Positions 44,891 to 58,135 of a stretch of 64,000 bases of DNA are shown piece after piece. Made by a program: the position numbers and the translations under genes. The stretch comes from Pempheris klunzingeri (Eukaryota > Chordata > Actinopteri > Acropomatiformes > Pempheridae), in the NCBI RefSeq assembly GCF_042242105.1, contig NC_092025.1, positions 16,309,156 to 16,373,155 on the forward strand. Reading direction: 5' to 3'. The notes under the pieces were generated by a model. The model was not told where the DNA came from. It searched no databases and worked only from the letters and a program-made list of their open reading frames with translations. Every line of letters begins with the position of its first letter. The first letter of the stretch is position 1.

Positions 44891-44960
44891 CCTTTCCCTA
44901 TGTGCTGAACTTTTCCTTTGAATATCTTCTCAAAGGAAAAGTTCATCACATAGGGAAAAG
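44891..44960. repeat. 31-bp inverted repeat with 8-nt loop (hairpin)
   Basis: The arms at 44891-44921 and 44930-44960 are complementary at 29 of 31 positions (mismatches at the first arm base and in the CTG/CAT step), with the loop atatcttc. The right arm opens a segment resembling a common teleost repeat (44930-45230), so the hairpin could be a repeat terminus duplicated in inverted orientation. Confidence 0.9.
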
Positions 44961-45230
44961 TACTGTTTGACACCATGTACAGGTTTGTATGCTAAATTCA
45001 GAGCTAACTAAACATTAACACCAGCAGCTGGCTAACATATCTTAGATTTCCAGTCAAAAGGAGACACAATCTGTGCCTCTAAAGCTCACTAATTAAAAAG
45101 TTGTTTTTAATTTGTTTTTTGTTTATTCGGTGGAGAGAAAAAAAAGAGTTTAAACTATATTTTGGCAGGACTCAGGACCAGTAACTCCCTGGAGTCTCTG
45201 CTGGTTGACAGGCAATTGGTCGCAGTCAAA
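44930..45230 (+). repeat. degraded copy of a common teleost interspersed repeat
   Basis: The block contains, in order, aaggaaaagttca, tatgctaaattcagagctaa, accagcagctggctaacata, tgcctctaaagctcactaat and ccctggagtctctgctggtt. This order matches an abundant fish repeat known to me from memory, which has no coding capacity. Class uncertain. Other pieces of the same family appear near 55118-55160 and 56875-56990. Confidence 0.55.
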
Positions 45231-46677
45231 AAATAATCATGTAGCCAGTATTAGCTTATGGCAGGAAAACAGCCTCTCCCAAAAAAGTCTTAAGAGCTGA
45301 AACCAAATAATGTACAACTGATATAGTTATGAATAAAAGAATGCTTGTCGGGCCTCAACCTGCAATTTCCTCAAATAGCATACTACTTTGTTTAAAAGTG
45401 ATAGTTCATGTCTGTCACAAATGCATACAGAAAATTTGACCGACATTTTTAATTGTAACATAAAACACACTTTTTCTCTTTCAGGACTATTCCAGGGGTT
45501 ATGGTTTGTCTCTGCTTTGTCTCTGTGTTTCTCTATTTCAAAGGCTTTTGGGCAAATGACTTTGTTTCAACAGTCACTTTTAGTCAAACAGCTGCCTATA
45601 ATCAAATGTAAATCTGCTGCATTTTCAGAAAAACACTACCTCAGTTCAAAGACCTCGTACAACTGTAATCCTTTTTGATGATGCTTCCTATGATTCATAC
45701 TAGGAATTACTGCCACTACAATTCATTTTCATCATCCTGAAATGAAGCTAAACCAAGTGAAAAGGCATCCACTGCTCTCCTAGTTCCTTGTTAAGACCCG
45801 GCGTGCATGTGTGTGAACTGTCTGAGCCTCCAAACCCGTTATGGTTTCACTTCATGTCCTTCCACCACGTAAAGCTCACCTCACTCCTCTCTTTCTGTCA
45901 CTTAATCACACACACACACACGCGCGCTATATATCAAATTTAAAGGTCAATGTCAGAGCACAGGAAATGCATGAATGCAGACGAGCCCCCCCTAAACATG
46001 AACCACAGGTGTTTCTTTTTTAAAATGCATCTTTCACTTCCCAGCTCTTCAGTGTCTGAGTCTGCGTTCCTGCCTCAAGGGTAAGAGTGACAGTACGTCT
46101 TTTTAAATAATCAGTTTAATAGAAATAGAGAATGTCATGGGTCAAACAAAGAATTGATTTTGAATTGATTAGAATTAGAAATTATTTCTATCTACCATAT
46201 TTTTGCAAAGGAAATTAATTTCCAGACAAAAAAAAAAAAGCTAATTTTGTTGTGCTATGTGTCGCTGTTAAAGTAATCTTGCAAATAAATTACTACTTTT
46301 TACAAGATTCCAGCCTGTTCCGACCTGCTGGTGTGTTTGTGTTAAGTATGTGCATGCATTCACATCTGATTATTTTATGCCAGACATTCATGTTCATGCA
46401 CCCTGATGTGTATCTGCCCTCTCTGCATTTTCCATATTAGCGGGGGGGGGCACAGTTAAGTCTCAGACAGAAGACAACTACAAGACTTATCTCTGTCACA
46501 CAGCTTCTGGCCCGGCTATCCGACTGCTGGTTTATCTGCTCCGACACACACCCTCTCACTGGGGAAGTGTCACTCCACCCCCCCTCTCCACCTCCTCATT
46601 CCTGCTGACTCCCTGCTCACCCTCTCCTCTTTTGCCTCCTCTCCTCACCCCTGTCTGGATGCCAGTAGCTTCTAGTC
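45231..46677. other. spacer between lars1 and plac8l1
   Basis: No coding exon recognised. A pyrimidine-rich stretch lies at 46540-46665, just upstream of the plac8l1 start codon, and probably includes its 5' UTR and promoter. A short CA repeat sits near 45909-45921. Confidence 0.5.
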
Positions 46678-48287
46678 ATGGAGCAGACGACAGTCACACA
46701 CCAGTAAGTATTTTTTGTCCCTACCAGTACACAGTGTTGTCACCACTGCGCACAAAATGGCAAACGTCTCACTCTATCTCATTCTGCTTCGTTATGCTGC
46801 TGTGTTTCTCCTGTATCTACACAATAAATGATAATACAAATTCAACAGGAATGTTTTTTTTAAATGTAATGTTGCTGCAGCTCCTTCTATTATAATCCTT
46901 CTTACTAAATTTGATTTTGCCCTTGTTTCAATTTGCTGTGAAGTGCTGCAGAAGACCTTAAACGGTTGAATGCAAGAATAACTGCTATATCATAAAGTGA
47001 GAGGATAATATTCGTAAACTGGTGTAAATGTGGTGGCGCTGCTAAATTTTCATAGAAGAGATAGATAGAGAGTATAAAACATGCTGCTTTAGGAAAAGGA
47101 AATTAGCAGAATGAATGGATTTAATTTAATTACTGTTTACAGGAAAGCAAAAGAGACACATTTTCTAATTTGAGAATGTCTCTTTTAAAATCAAGCCTGT
47201 AGTTGGGTATCAGTGTGATGTTAAAGGCTTGAGAAGTCACGGTGAACGTATGAACCGGCAATCTAAAGACAGCTCTGTTTAACAATCCAATTTCAGACCA
47301 GAGCTGTCAGTCACCGCAGTGTCCGCATCACAGTTTCAGGAGGAAGAAGCGGGGGGCTTCACCACAGAAAGTGAAGATAACTGGAGGTCAAACAGCGTCC
47401 CTGCAGCGTCAGACCCAGTGCTCACGCAGCCCGGCCTCGGCGTCACCACGACGACCATCACCACCATCACACAGACGGGAGGAGACTGGAGCACTGGCCT
47501 GTTTGACGTCTGCGGGGACAAGACTACATGTAACATGAACACACAGCCAGAAACTGTATTCAGGGCTCACACGCACCAATCAAAGATTCATCACTCTTAA
47601 TTATTGTGTAATGTTTTTGCCTTGATATTTCTACTTAGTGAATTTTATGTAAGACCCAACAAATCATCATTCACTCATTAGGTTGGTGTTGCATGTGACT
47701 AAAACATAGTAGTTTCTCTCACACACACACACACACTTCGCTGCCCTCTGCTTGTTCTTGCAGGTGTTCTCGGGGCTGTGGTGCCGTGCTGCTTAGACCT
47801 GAGTTTAGCTCACCAGTACGGCGAGTGTCTGTGCATGCCCCTGCTGCCGGGATCCACGTTTGCAATGCGAGTTGGGATCAGGGAGCGATACAAGATACGG
47901 GTGAGAGTGTGTATTCATGTGCAAAAATACATCTGTCAATTGGAAGTAAATTTAAAGCGCCCCTGGAGCACACCAGTGGTTTGACCAGTGGTTTGATTTT
48001 TAAGACTCGACAGTAAATGGAGAAACAATGGCTACGAGGAACGAGGTTAACTATAAGTTATGTGATTGAATTTGTTTATGTGTTTATATCTTTTCGTGTC
48101 CCTCGTGATTCTGGACGTGTGCTCCTTCTTCATGTGTGTCCACGTTTCTCCACAGGGCAGCGTGTGTGAGGACTGGACCACAGTGTGTTGCTGTTACCCT
48201 CTGGCTGTATGTCAGATGATAAGAGAGATGAAGCGGAGGATGAAGACACAGACGTATCATGTGTCCACCGCCCTCGAATGCTCCTGA
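46678..48287 (+). CDS. plac8l1: PLAC8-like protein 1 (PLAC8L1), complete, 4 coding exons
   Basis: Small cysteine-rich protein of the PLAC8/Cys-rich family, whose molecular role is poorly defined. Exons 46678-46703, 47297-47529, 47764-47900 and 48156-48287 join in phase to 528 nt, 175 residues; human PLAC8L1 is 177. The N-terminal 65 residues are low-complexity (Ser/Thr/Glu). The PLAC8 domain starts at GGDWSTGLFDVCGD (exon 2), then ECLCMPLLPGSTFAMRVGIR and RERYKIRGSVCEDW, the cluster TVCCCYPLAVCQMIREMKRR, and ends ALECS before TGA. A TAG lies two codons upstream of the ATG in the same frame, so the start is well bounded. Position beside lars1 matches human. It lacks the tandem Cys pair after LFD seen in PLAC8 itself. 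Confidence 0.92.
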
Positions 48288-48660
48288 AGAAACTCCAGAC
48301 TGTAAACGAGGCCTGTCGTTTTCCAATGCAACGGAGGATGGTGAGGGCCGACTGAGATTACTGGTATGAACAGCTCGAAGAATCAATACTCTAAGGTTTG
48401 AACTTACTTCTAAATGCCCCAGAGGATGCCTTGGATAATAAATCAAGCCTTACCATGCAACAGTCAAAGAAGACTGGAAAGGACGAACTTTGATTAATAG
48501 CACAGACAGCAAAAAGAATCGGAGCTATAAGGTGTGATTCAGTGTCCAAGGCTTAAAACTGTTTTGGAGGTTGTTTGATTGTAACATAAACCAACCTGTA
48601 AACTGCTGGGCCTGCTGTTAGAGAGGATATTGTGAATAAACTTGGTAACAATGTTCTGCC
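48288..48660 (+). other. plac8l1: plac8l1 3' untranslated region
   Basis: Noncoding sequence following the TGA. AATAAA hexamers occur near 48435 and at 48635-48640; the latter is followed by a TTCTGCCTTTTGTTG stretch. The end is inferred. Confidence 0.5.
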
Positions 48661-51600
48661 TTTTGTTGCTGAGGCAAGAACTCATCAACTAAATATTTTG
48701 GGTTGGGTGAGAAGCAGCTGGCAAGACGCACGCTTATTTGGTTTCAGTAGCTGTCATTGTCAGCAAACAGCATCTGCTGCAGCTCTCAGTCAGACACCAG
48801 AAACTTTCAAAAACCACTCAACTTTCTTTCATTCTGAATATGTCTACAAACACAAACTTAATTCTTTCTAAACCCAAGAAGGCAATACTCTAACTACTGA
48901 ATCTGTCACATAAGTAGATTTTTTGGTAATCTTAATCAGACTGAAGGGAAAAAAAAGGATCCGCACACTTTTGATTTGAGTGTGCAGCTGATTTTTTTTC
49001 ATCGTGCAATGAATACAAATATACATTGTAGCACCGCCGTCTCAGTTAGTTCTGATCGAGTGCTATATTTTTCTCCATTTTTGTTCATCTTCATTAAGAA
49101 AACAGGCATAATCAAAGTCATTTAACCCACTTTAATACACATAGGATATGTTAAGTGTTTTGTTTCTTTGAGGAATTATGACATCATTGACATTTTTATA
49201 AAAAGGTCATCCACATCCTGAAAAAAAAACAATTCTCAGTCACCACTTGGTACCTTTGCATGCCCTTGGTTTTGGTTTAATTTTAAATATCAGCCTCAGA
49301 AAACCTCTGCAGCCAACATAACATAACGGAGGTGAATGCACCTTTCTTTGTGCTGCTCCAAACAATGAAAATTTAGATTTTAAAGACTCATGAGCAACGT
49401 GTCTTTCCAAAAACAACGCCCCATGTGCAGTGGATATTCAGTGAAGGTCACTGACGACGGTTCAAGGGGTCGTTTTCTTCGATAGGCAGTGCTACAAATG
49501 AAGTGAGAAAATTGATTTAGGTGTAAACCGACCCTTTCATTTTGTCACACGTGCCAAAGGTCACAAGACGCATTATTGTGTTCAGCCTCTCTCAGACATG
49601 AAGGGAAGATGAAGAAGCGAGGAAAAGCTTTCTAGACCTTGAGAGACAAATGGCGCAATGCAGACATAACCCAACGTTGAAACAGTATCTACAAATAAGA
49701 CGAATAACTCTCAATTTTCAACATCACATTGAGAATCACATCCAAATAAAGCATGCATTTATTCAGGGTTTTATTTATTTCAGAGTGTGGGATGAAACCA
49801 GTGAACAAGTGCATTCTGTATGCAGAACCACTTGTGTGATTACCCAGCAAACAGGCCACAGCCTAGCTCCGATTACAGTCAACAGTTTAAGTGCAGTCTG
49901 ATGGTAATAAAACTGTTTTTCCATATTTCTACTGTTCTTTTATCCTTCTTTACCTTGGTTCACTGCAGGCATACAGTCACATTATTAAAGCAAGCTTGAT
50001 TACTGTGGTTCCCTGAGCCTGAAATGCCAACCAGCAAGAGCAGATATGGAAAATTGTTATTCATACACAAAGCAGATGGATCCTCAAAGGGCAAATATGT
50101 AATTTGTTAACTCTTACGGATGTGGTTCCCCACCTGGCAGCTGCTCTGAATGAAATGGGGGAAGAAGCAAAAAATGGGTTTGGTGTCCTGAAGGAGAGAG
50201 ATGTGAACAGTAAACCTGAAGCAGATTTTACATTTACTGTACACACACAAGTGTGCATTTCTTTTTGATTCTTATTCAATCTATCTGATTTTTTTTGTAG
50301 TTGGTTTCGAGTGTATCGGAGGTCTTCATGTCCTTAACCAACAGTGTCACTCAACTTGAAAACTGACAAAGTATCAGCATGAGAGAATAAGGCCTTCTAT
50401 GCAAAGGTGCTTGTCAGCAAGGACAAATTATTCCAGATTATTGTCCTTGAACTATACAATCAAACACACACAATTATTGCATTCCTATAAATGGCGATAG
50501 CTCTAAAGAGAAAAAGCCACTTTGCTATGCATTATGGGGGATTTCACCTACCGGTTTCTGTCCCACTGTGGACAATTTGAATTCGCAGCTGTACACAGAA
50601 GACCAAGAGCTGCCAGTATCTTGCTGCTGTGTACTCACGCACATCAAAGAAACATCAGCAAACACGCAAACATTTTGAAATTCCCAACTGAAAAGTGTTT
50701 TTAAAATAACATGTTCGCATTTTGTCGAGTAAAATATAGCATGATGTCACAATGAATCTAGCCATGCTTATGAAAACTGCTCCATCTAAGCTGAGATAGC
50801 TCCCATCCCTGCATTGTTAGAACAGTAGCTGCTGTTTACAAGGTTGTAAAGTCCTCGCATGCATGAATTAACAATGCTCTGACTGAAGTTCCACATGGCC
50901 ACAGCGGTAATAAGCGATATCTGATTCATGCCTGCTTTAGCTCCAGTGTTTTCCTGAGCAGCCCCTTGGTGGACAAAGCTTCCTGCAGCTCCACGGCTCT
51001 CTTCTCTCTTCTGGGGGTACTTAGTGAGCAGGATCTGCCTGAAGCAGAGCTGCCTTCAGGCACTGTGGTAACATCTCTCCCCGTGCAGTGACCAAATGTT
51101 ATTGCTTCTGCATCAATAGCTCTACATTGGGTTGGTAAATAGGAAATCTATTTGATTTGCAAATCAAATACCACTCCAGAGTGTCCGACATACTCTTTCA
51201 AACTTTGTATCTGCATTTGCACAGACTTTTATTTAACTTGCATACAGCTGGAGCGGCAGTTCTTAACTGCTCCATCCAAAGTACAGGCTGTCATTACAAG
51301 AGACATCTAACCATTGTACAAATTTGTAGTTTTAAAGGGTCAGCTCACGCAAATTTCTGACTCTTTAATGAACTCACGTGGATGGTTTGCTACTGTTTCA
51401 TGGAGCAAAACTTGGAATATCAAAAATATTACTGACTTTGCATGCGCTTGCAGTTCCACCCTAAAATAATTTACACTTAAAGCGTTTACTATGTCACCAC
51501 ACACACTAACACAGCCCTGCCATACGTCATCTCCACCAGATACACCTCCACGCCTAAACCATTAGGGGGCAGTGTTGCCCCAGATCTGGACCCCTGCTGT

Positions 51601-52454
51601 CTGTTTTCCATTCCCGCAGCAACTCAGTGGGGTGAAATCAGTCTGAAGTGTTGATCTGGAGTCAGGGTTGGGATTTCCACAGCAGTCGTAGAGGTCAAGC
51701 TTTGGAACAGTGAAGCCCATCCTATGTCCGCTGTCAGACAGGGACCATTAAACGTCTCTGCCGATGTTCTTTCCTGCTGTTTCTGCATTAAGACAACTCT
51801 TCTCACAGATGCATCAGGTGTAGAGTTCTGGCTGTTATCGACAACAGCCCCACAGGGACGTGTGTGTGTGTGTGTGTGTGTGTGTGGAAATGTGTATGGT
51901 ATATATGCAGATGTATCCGGAGAGGCTCTTCCCGTGACTGTGCTTCATTGCCAGCTGTTCCAGAGAAACCATCAGTAAACAGATAAAATACAAAACACAG
52001 CACTGGGAAAAATAGATCACACCCTCCCAAGTTGCACACGTGACAGAATAACAACGAGCTAAAGGTGGAGTGTTTGCGCATTCCCAAACTCCATGCTGAC
52101 ATTTCTCAAATGTATTTTTATGCATTTCACATCTCCCCTCCATTCGGCAGACACGCCGTCTCTGCCTCCTGCACGCGTTTCCTCTCGATTGTCCTTTTCA
52201 TTCCTGCCCTCCCTCCACACCCCCCCCCCAGCCCTCGTCTCCTCAATAATCTCATCTTTCCTCCTCACCTCACCTTTCCTTCACTGCCCTCTTGTATTTA
52301 TTCTCCTCGTTCCTCTCTTCCTGATTCACGGTGGGGTGTGTGTGTTTGTGAAGAGAGGAGAGAAAGAGAGAGTGTGGAGAGACCTGCTAAGCTGGAGCAG
52401 TCATCCCCCTGGTGATACTTCTATCCAGGACAACAAGCACCACCTGGGGTTTAC

Positions 52455-52489
<35 letters not shown>

Positions 52490-53850
52490 CTTCACACTCT
52501 CCCTTCATATCACTTTCTCTCTCATACTCTTTTGTTTCATCCTTGCCCTTAGTGTGTCTCCCTCAGTCTTTCTCTCACATATCAGGAAGGAAGGGCGACG
52601 TTCAGCTGCTGGTTAGCCTTCAGCTGCAAGTCTTGCCAGTTTGCACAGCAGTCTGTGCGCTTTGCTACTGAGAGGAGTTGTCTTGTTTTGGGGGGTTTGT
52701 GTGTGTGTGTGTGTGTGTGTGTGTCTTCTGTGTGGTGATGGAAGCTTGGAATTCATTGGCACTGCTCCGCTCCTCCGACTAAGCAGGCGGTTTTGTAGAT
52801 TTATTTTTTTATTTTTTTATTTTTCCAAAGACAGACAGGAGGAGAATTTCATTGTAGGAATGATTTGACTTCAAAAGCCACTGTCATACACAGGGATTAT
52901 TATACTGGAGATTTTCCTGCTTTTGTGGCTTTTATTCTTCAGCATGACTAGTTGCCTCTCTGCTAAAGAATTTATCCCAGAATTCCTTGGGTGACAAGAA
53001 AGGGGGAAGGATAATTTTTTCATGATGTCTGTCTGTCCTTTGAGGTCATTAGAATTGCCAGAATTAGAAAACATGACAGATGTCTTTTTTCATCCAGCAT
53101 TAAACTATGTTTACAACTTGGTCAAGGATTATACTAAATTATATGGTTGTATTTTTGAAAATTGAATGTCTCGTGAATATTAAACCAGTTGATGAATAAT
53201 TAAGTTACACCAATACATTACTTAGGCTATATCAACATCAGTATTGGTCACATAAGCCCAACCAGAGGTCAAGAGTGGATTCTTACATCATAACTAAATC
53301 GTAAAAGCAGAAACACCAAATGGAAATAGAGTTTAACTTCAAAGTGCTATTTCAATTAGAGATACATGTTAACTTCAAAGGAGTGACTACATCGATAAGT
53401 AAGGCTGAAGCAATATGAGGCAAGAGCAGAGGTCAAAGAGGTCAAATAGTTAATACGTTTTCTCGCAGAAGAAGAAAAAAACTCTTTACTACAGAGTCTC
53501 AAAAACCATAGAACATGTGCCAAAGAACGCAGCACATTAACACAGAGGATCAATAATCCACAAGGATAAAAAAAAGATAATCATCAGGAGAATTTCCTAA
53601 CACCACAAAAGCACACATGGCTCAGTTTCAACTGGTGTTCAGGGAAATTGGAAAAGTATAAAAAACAAAATGGGACATGACAAGACAATCCAGGGTCTCA
53701 TAGCTCAACTGTGAGTATTAAAGGTTTTACTAGCTGTTGCATTGTCAGGAGTTTTCAAACAGAAATGTCTCTCTGTTGAATGTCAAGAATGCATTTCATT
53801 CTGAAAAAGGCAGACACTAAACTAGGGGCTTTCATGATTTATTCCTGCCG
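48661..53850. other. intergenic, no gene seen
   Basis: AT-rich sequence with no ORF resembling a known protein. It holds several dinucleotide tracts (51861-51886 GT, 52458-52489 CA, 52697-52724 GT) and a pyrimidine-rich stretch at 52190-52320. ORFs over the CA/GT tracts code only Cys-Val or His-Thr runs. Confidence 0.6.
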
Positions 53851-53869
53851 TCCTGCAGGACAGGACAGA

Positions 53870-54200
53870 CTTGGAGAGCTGAATCAATACACATATCTTT
53901 GGTCTTTGTCAAGTTCGATTCCAAAAAACGCTTTTTGACAACAAGTGGAAAAATAACACCTGACAGGACCATGGGACTTTTCCTAGTCCTTCAGCAGGTT
54001 CGCAGTAACCGTATCATTTGCAAGCTTGACAACGCGATGGTTCTCCATCTCACTGTGGGAGTCATTAGTGTACAGGATGTATAAGAGAGGAGAGAGGACA
54101 CAGCCCTGGGGGTGCCAGGATGCTGATTTCTTACTCTCCTTGTAGAGGTGTAATTTTCCCCCACTTTTCTTTGAGCTCCTGTGGAGCTCCAATACAAAAT
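53870..54200 (-). mobile_element. decayed LINE reverse-transcriptase fragment
   Basis: On the minus strand the translation contains PQGCVLSPLLYILYTND followed by VVKLANDTVTANLL. The first is the conserved block preceding the catalytic box of non-LTR reverse transcriptases. The second corresponds to the catalytic FADD box but reads LAND, so the catalytic aspartate pair is lost. Only about 70 residues remain open; the rest is broken by frame shifts. A dead fragment. Confidence 0.75.
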
Positions 54201-56870
54201 CTCCCTCTTGAATCTTCCTCTCGCAAAATCATGCATATTTTGATGTCCATGTGGATTGTAAAATGGTGGGTCCTTGTGCAGGAATGCCTAAAATGCCTCC
54301 TCCTACTGCTACTGTGTGTCTCCCTGCAGTCTTGGAGCACCCATATTGGACCCATGAGCACTTGTCCTAAACGTCCAACAGAAAACCTGAGGGGATAAAC
54401 ACTCCCTTTGAAGGTGTCATGATGGCTTCTTTCTTGTGACAACTTCAAAGTGAATGTTTAGGTCATTCCTTCAGTTTGCCGGAAGGACTTTTTGCCATTT
54501 CACTGTGCAATGGAAAATCACTCACACACTCTTGCTTATAGGGGCCCCTGGACCCCGCGGAGCTCTGCTCTGTGCCTGGTAGGTCTGCTCAGAAACCCTT
54601 TACACGGATGTGAGTGGCACCAGCCTTAACCAACGAGCGATGACAAACACTAGTGTGATCTGATCAGTCATCTGTTCCCCATTTGACACATTTCTGTCCT
54701 CAGCACACTGTCTGCTAGCTGTGATTGTTCTGTATAATGGCAAAAGAACTTCCATTTTGGAGAGTCAGGTAGATACTCGCATAACTGGTGTTGTCTCCCC
54801 CCCCATACACACACACACACACACACTGCTAAACAATTTGAGTATACTATATCTAATATATATCTCCATGAAGATGTAAACATAACTTCTATTTGAAATG
54901 TGTGAACTAGTTTTCCACCATTCCTCAAAGATGGAGATGTTTTTGCCCTCTGAAGATGGTCCAATACCCCCCACACACACACACACACAGATGAGGATTT
55001 GTATGATTTTAATCCAAGAGGACTGAAGTTGTCCTCTTGGGAAATGCAGACCCAGCTCCTTCATACATCACATATTTTTAGGATTTTTTTGTATTTTGTC
55101 TCACATACATAATCTCTTTAGAGGAATAGTTAGACATTTTGGGAAACTCTCTGGAGTCTCTGTAAAGGCACGAATTCTGTTTGCATATGGTTTAAACTTC
55201 TACTCTTGAGCTGAGCTTTAAATTTGTCCTGTTTTTACTACTTGTTGATCATCTACACCTTATAAATCATTTGGGAATAAAACATGCTAGTAAAGCATGG
55301 AAAGGCTTTTATGGTATTCTTATGAGAATTTTACACATTTCTGTTTCCTACAATTGTGCAATGTATTCTTTATGAAATTGCCTGCCACTCAAAAAATATA
55401 TATTCTTGCGCCACATAACACAGCCCATACTGGAAGAAACTGTCATTGCAAACAAGACCTAACATTGTCCCAGGGGATTTACTGCTCATTATCCACTCTA
55501 TTTACTGCTGGCTGATGTGACATAGGAGATATGATGGCATGCGGCTCTGACAGAATGATGCTTTACTTTAAGCTCTGGGGCTTCTATCCTGTAATATCTC
55601 TGTGCAGTCAGTGGGCAACAGTAGACGACTGCTTGCTGGAAAAGGTCAAGTGTGCTGCATTGACTTGGATAAATAAAGGTTAAAAAACTCTGCCAGTCAA
55701 CATGTAGGCAGGGACCTACACTATGAAAAGATGATTGGGCGAGTATGTCAGCCTAGTGACGGTCTAGAAATTCTACATAGAGTGTTGCAGGAATTCATAA
55801 TTCCTGAATCACTCGTGGATTTTATGTGCGACTGATTTCCCTGATTAGAACTGTAATAATCTGCTAATGTGACACTTCCCATATTTATGCACCTTTGGTT
55901 TTGCATGGGAAAGAAATTAATAAATAGCGTATATTTAGTCCACATTATCCGTCAGTTACATCATGATGAAGTCTTAGGAAATATTTCTGTCTTGGATTTT
56001 AATACATAAATCATGAAACACAAAGATGTGCGTCTGCTATGCTGTCGCCCATCATCATTCTTTGGACAGAGGAAGCTCCTACAAGCCATTTTCAATCTGT
56101 CAATCCTGTCACATTAGTTTTTCTGTACTGCATGTCTTCTATATATCTTTCCATGCAGATGAACCTAATATCGTGTGACCTATAAGTGTGTGTGTGTGTG
56201 TGTGTGTGGCGGGTGCCTCGTAGCTGACATGACATGAAGGGTTGTTGCAGGCTGGCATGTGTTTCATAATGCTTTTATCTCTACGACACACACGCTTCCA
56301 CAGTCCTGCCACTGATGTAGGTATTCTTTCATCTGGCACCTCAAAAGTGTGTGTGTTTGTATATGTGTGTATGTGTCTGTATGTCTGTGTGTGTGTGTGT
56401 GTGTGATTACTACATGTGAAAAAGGCTGCAGTGCCTTTGCAAGTGGGAAAAATGAGTAGGTGTGCAATGCGAAGGCAGTCGCAATGGTGCAGAGAGGAAA
56501 AGAGAGTGAGTGTGAGAATGAATGATGCAAAGTCTTTGGGATTCGTCTCCTCCATCCTCTATCCTTCTCCTCGCTCCCTCCCTCCATCCTCCCTTCCCTC
56601 ACCATGCTAGACTTGTGTCGCAGCTTCAGATGTGGTCCAGAGACATTTCTCATCTCAACTACAAACATATCAGCTGCAGAACACTAACGATTAAACTATA
56701 AAGCCTCCGACTCATGCACGTCTGCAGCTGTTGGCGTGATAACTATACCAGAGTAATAAAGAATCTACTGCTTAAAAGCCTGCAGCGCACATCTTAATTC
56801 ATCTGGTTACACATGAACACGGTGAAAATATGGGTTATTTCGGTGATGCATATTGTTCCTTATAGTTATT
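54201..56870. other. intergenic, no gene seen
   Basis: Contains short CA/GT tracts (54803-54826, 54971-54988, 56186-56209, 56390-56404) and a piece of the repeat family seen at 44930 (gaggaatagttagacatttt near 55120). No coding exon is recognised. Reading frames over 56139-56668 are low-complexity. Confidence 0.55.
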
Positions 56871-56874
56871 CACT

Positions 56875-56990
56875 GTCTTGCTGAGAGTCAAAATCAATGC
56901 TACTCTCATGCTAGTGGAGGTGATTACGGGCTAATCATAAAGAGCTTAGCATAAAGACTGAAAGAAAGGGGAAACACCTAATGAGAAGAG
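56875..56990 (+). repeat. fragment of the same teleost repeat family as 44930-45230
   Basis: Reads cttgctgagagtcaaaat, then actctcatgctag and agcttagcataaagactgaa, then ggggaaacacc, in the same order as the central part of the abundant fish repeat. Short and degraded; identified by memory of the consensus. Confidence 0.55.
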
Positions 56991-56999
56991 TGTTATTTT

Positions 57000-57430
57000 A
57001 AGTAACGCAGTTCGTTCTGTTCGCCTGCTACTAGCGAACTGGCTCGTAGTTCAATATCTTTATGTAGTAAGAGTGAGTATCACCACAGTTCCAACAACTC
57101 AATGCCAAAGTCTGGCTTGCTAGGTTGGTTCAGTGGGTGTGTACTCCTGAACGGCTTGTTTTTCGGCTCAGGGGGTTCACGCTTTGTAAAAGGTAGCTGA
57201 AAGAGAGTCTGTTACTGAGCGGCGGCTCTCACTCATTCTTTGGCTCAGTACAAATGAGGTTTGCCAGGTGAGGTTTGCCACTGAGAGACGCTCTGAGTAG
57301 GAAGTTAACCTGGGTCGTATGCACAGCTGCGTGTGCTCCATACAGGAACAGGATTTTGGAGTCGCTTCCACTGGCAAATCAAGTTCATTCGTTCCTCTTT
57401 AAGAGTTGTTCAAAAATAATCATTCGCAAG
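57000..57430. repeat. possible degraded repeat with GTTCGTTC-type motifs
   Basis: The block starts with cagttcgttctgttcgcct and ends near caagttcattcgttcctctt, with a GC-richer interior than its surroundings. Clusters of GAACGA/TCGTTC are typical of one fish DNA-transposon family, but I could not find convincing terminal repeats or a target duplication. Confidence 0.3.
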
Positions 57431-58135
57431 TCTGACATCGCTAGAATTACCTTGTCTGACACTGTCCAATTTCAAAAATTCATCTGGCACCTTTTAAGTT
57501 CACTATATAAGGTTATATTGTGGTTGTTTAATCTGTATATATACAGAAATGTAAAAATGACAATATTTGGTTTTATTCACTCAGACAACCTTTATCCTAA
57601 ATCCTTTTTTTAAATGCTGAGCCCCAAAATATCTTTTTTAGCTGACTGCAATGCAAAATCTCTTGGTAATCCATGAAACATGGGAATTTTACTAGCAACC
57701 GATGAAAGAGATAAAGTAATTTGTCTTATTTTAAGAAAAATAACACTTGTAAGGCTAGAAAGATTATTTGATTTTGTGTAGTTAATATCTCTTTAATGGA
57801 GTTTTCGAAATTAAAAACAGCACACACGATAGATCAAGTCTTCCTATGAAAGCACTAGTTTTTGTGGAATTGTTATTATTACCATTATTATTGTTGTTTC
57901 TGTTGTTACAATATCAACAATTGTTGTTATTACCATCAATATATTATTCAAAAAAACAGCTTCTAGTTGCCAAAGACGGCATTAACGTGCTGTGGTGGTT
58001 TTCTCCTCATGGCTCACGCTCGTCTGTGTATTTGGGGCATTATTGTTAGCTGGTGAAGGACTTCATTTGAAGCCACTTTTAAAGAGCTAATTACATACGG
58101 CATGCACTGCAAAATGAATGAGGGGAAGTAGAACT

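Noticed and set aside
56139..56668. Two overlapping minus-strand ORFs of over 130 codons
   Set aside because: Built around a GT-rich stretch coding His-Thr repeats; no domain or splice structure.
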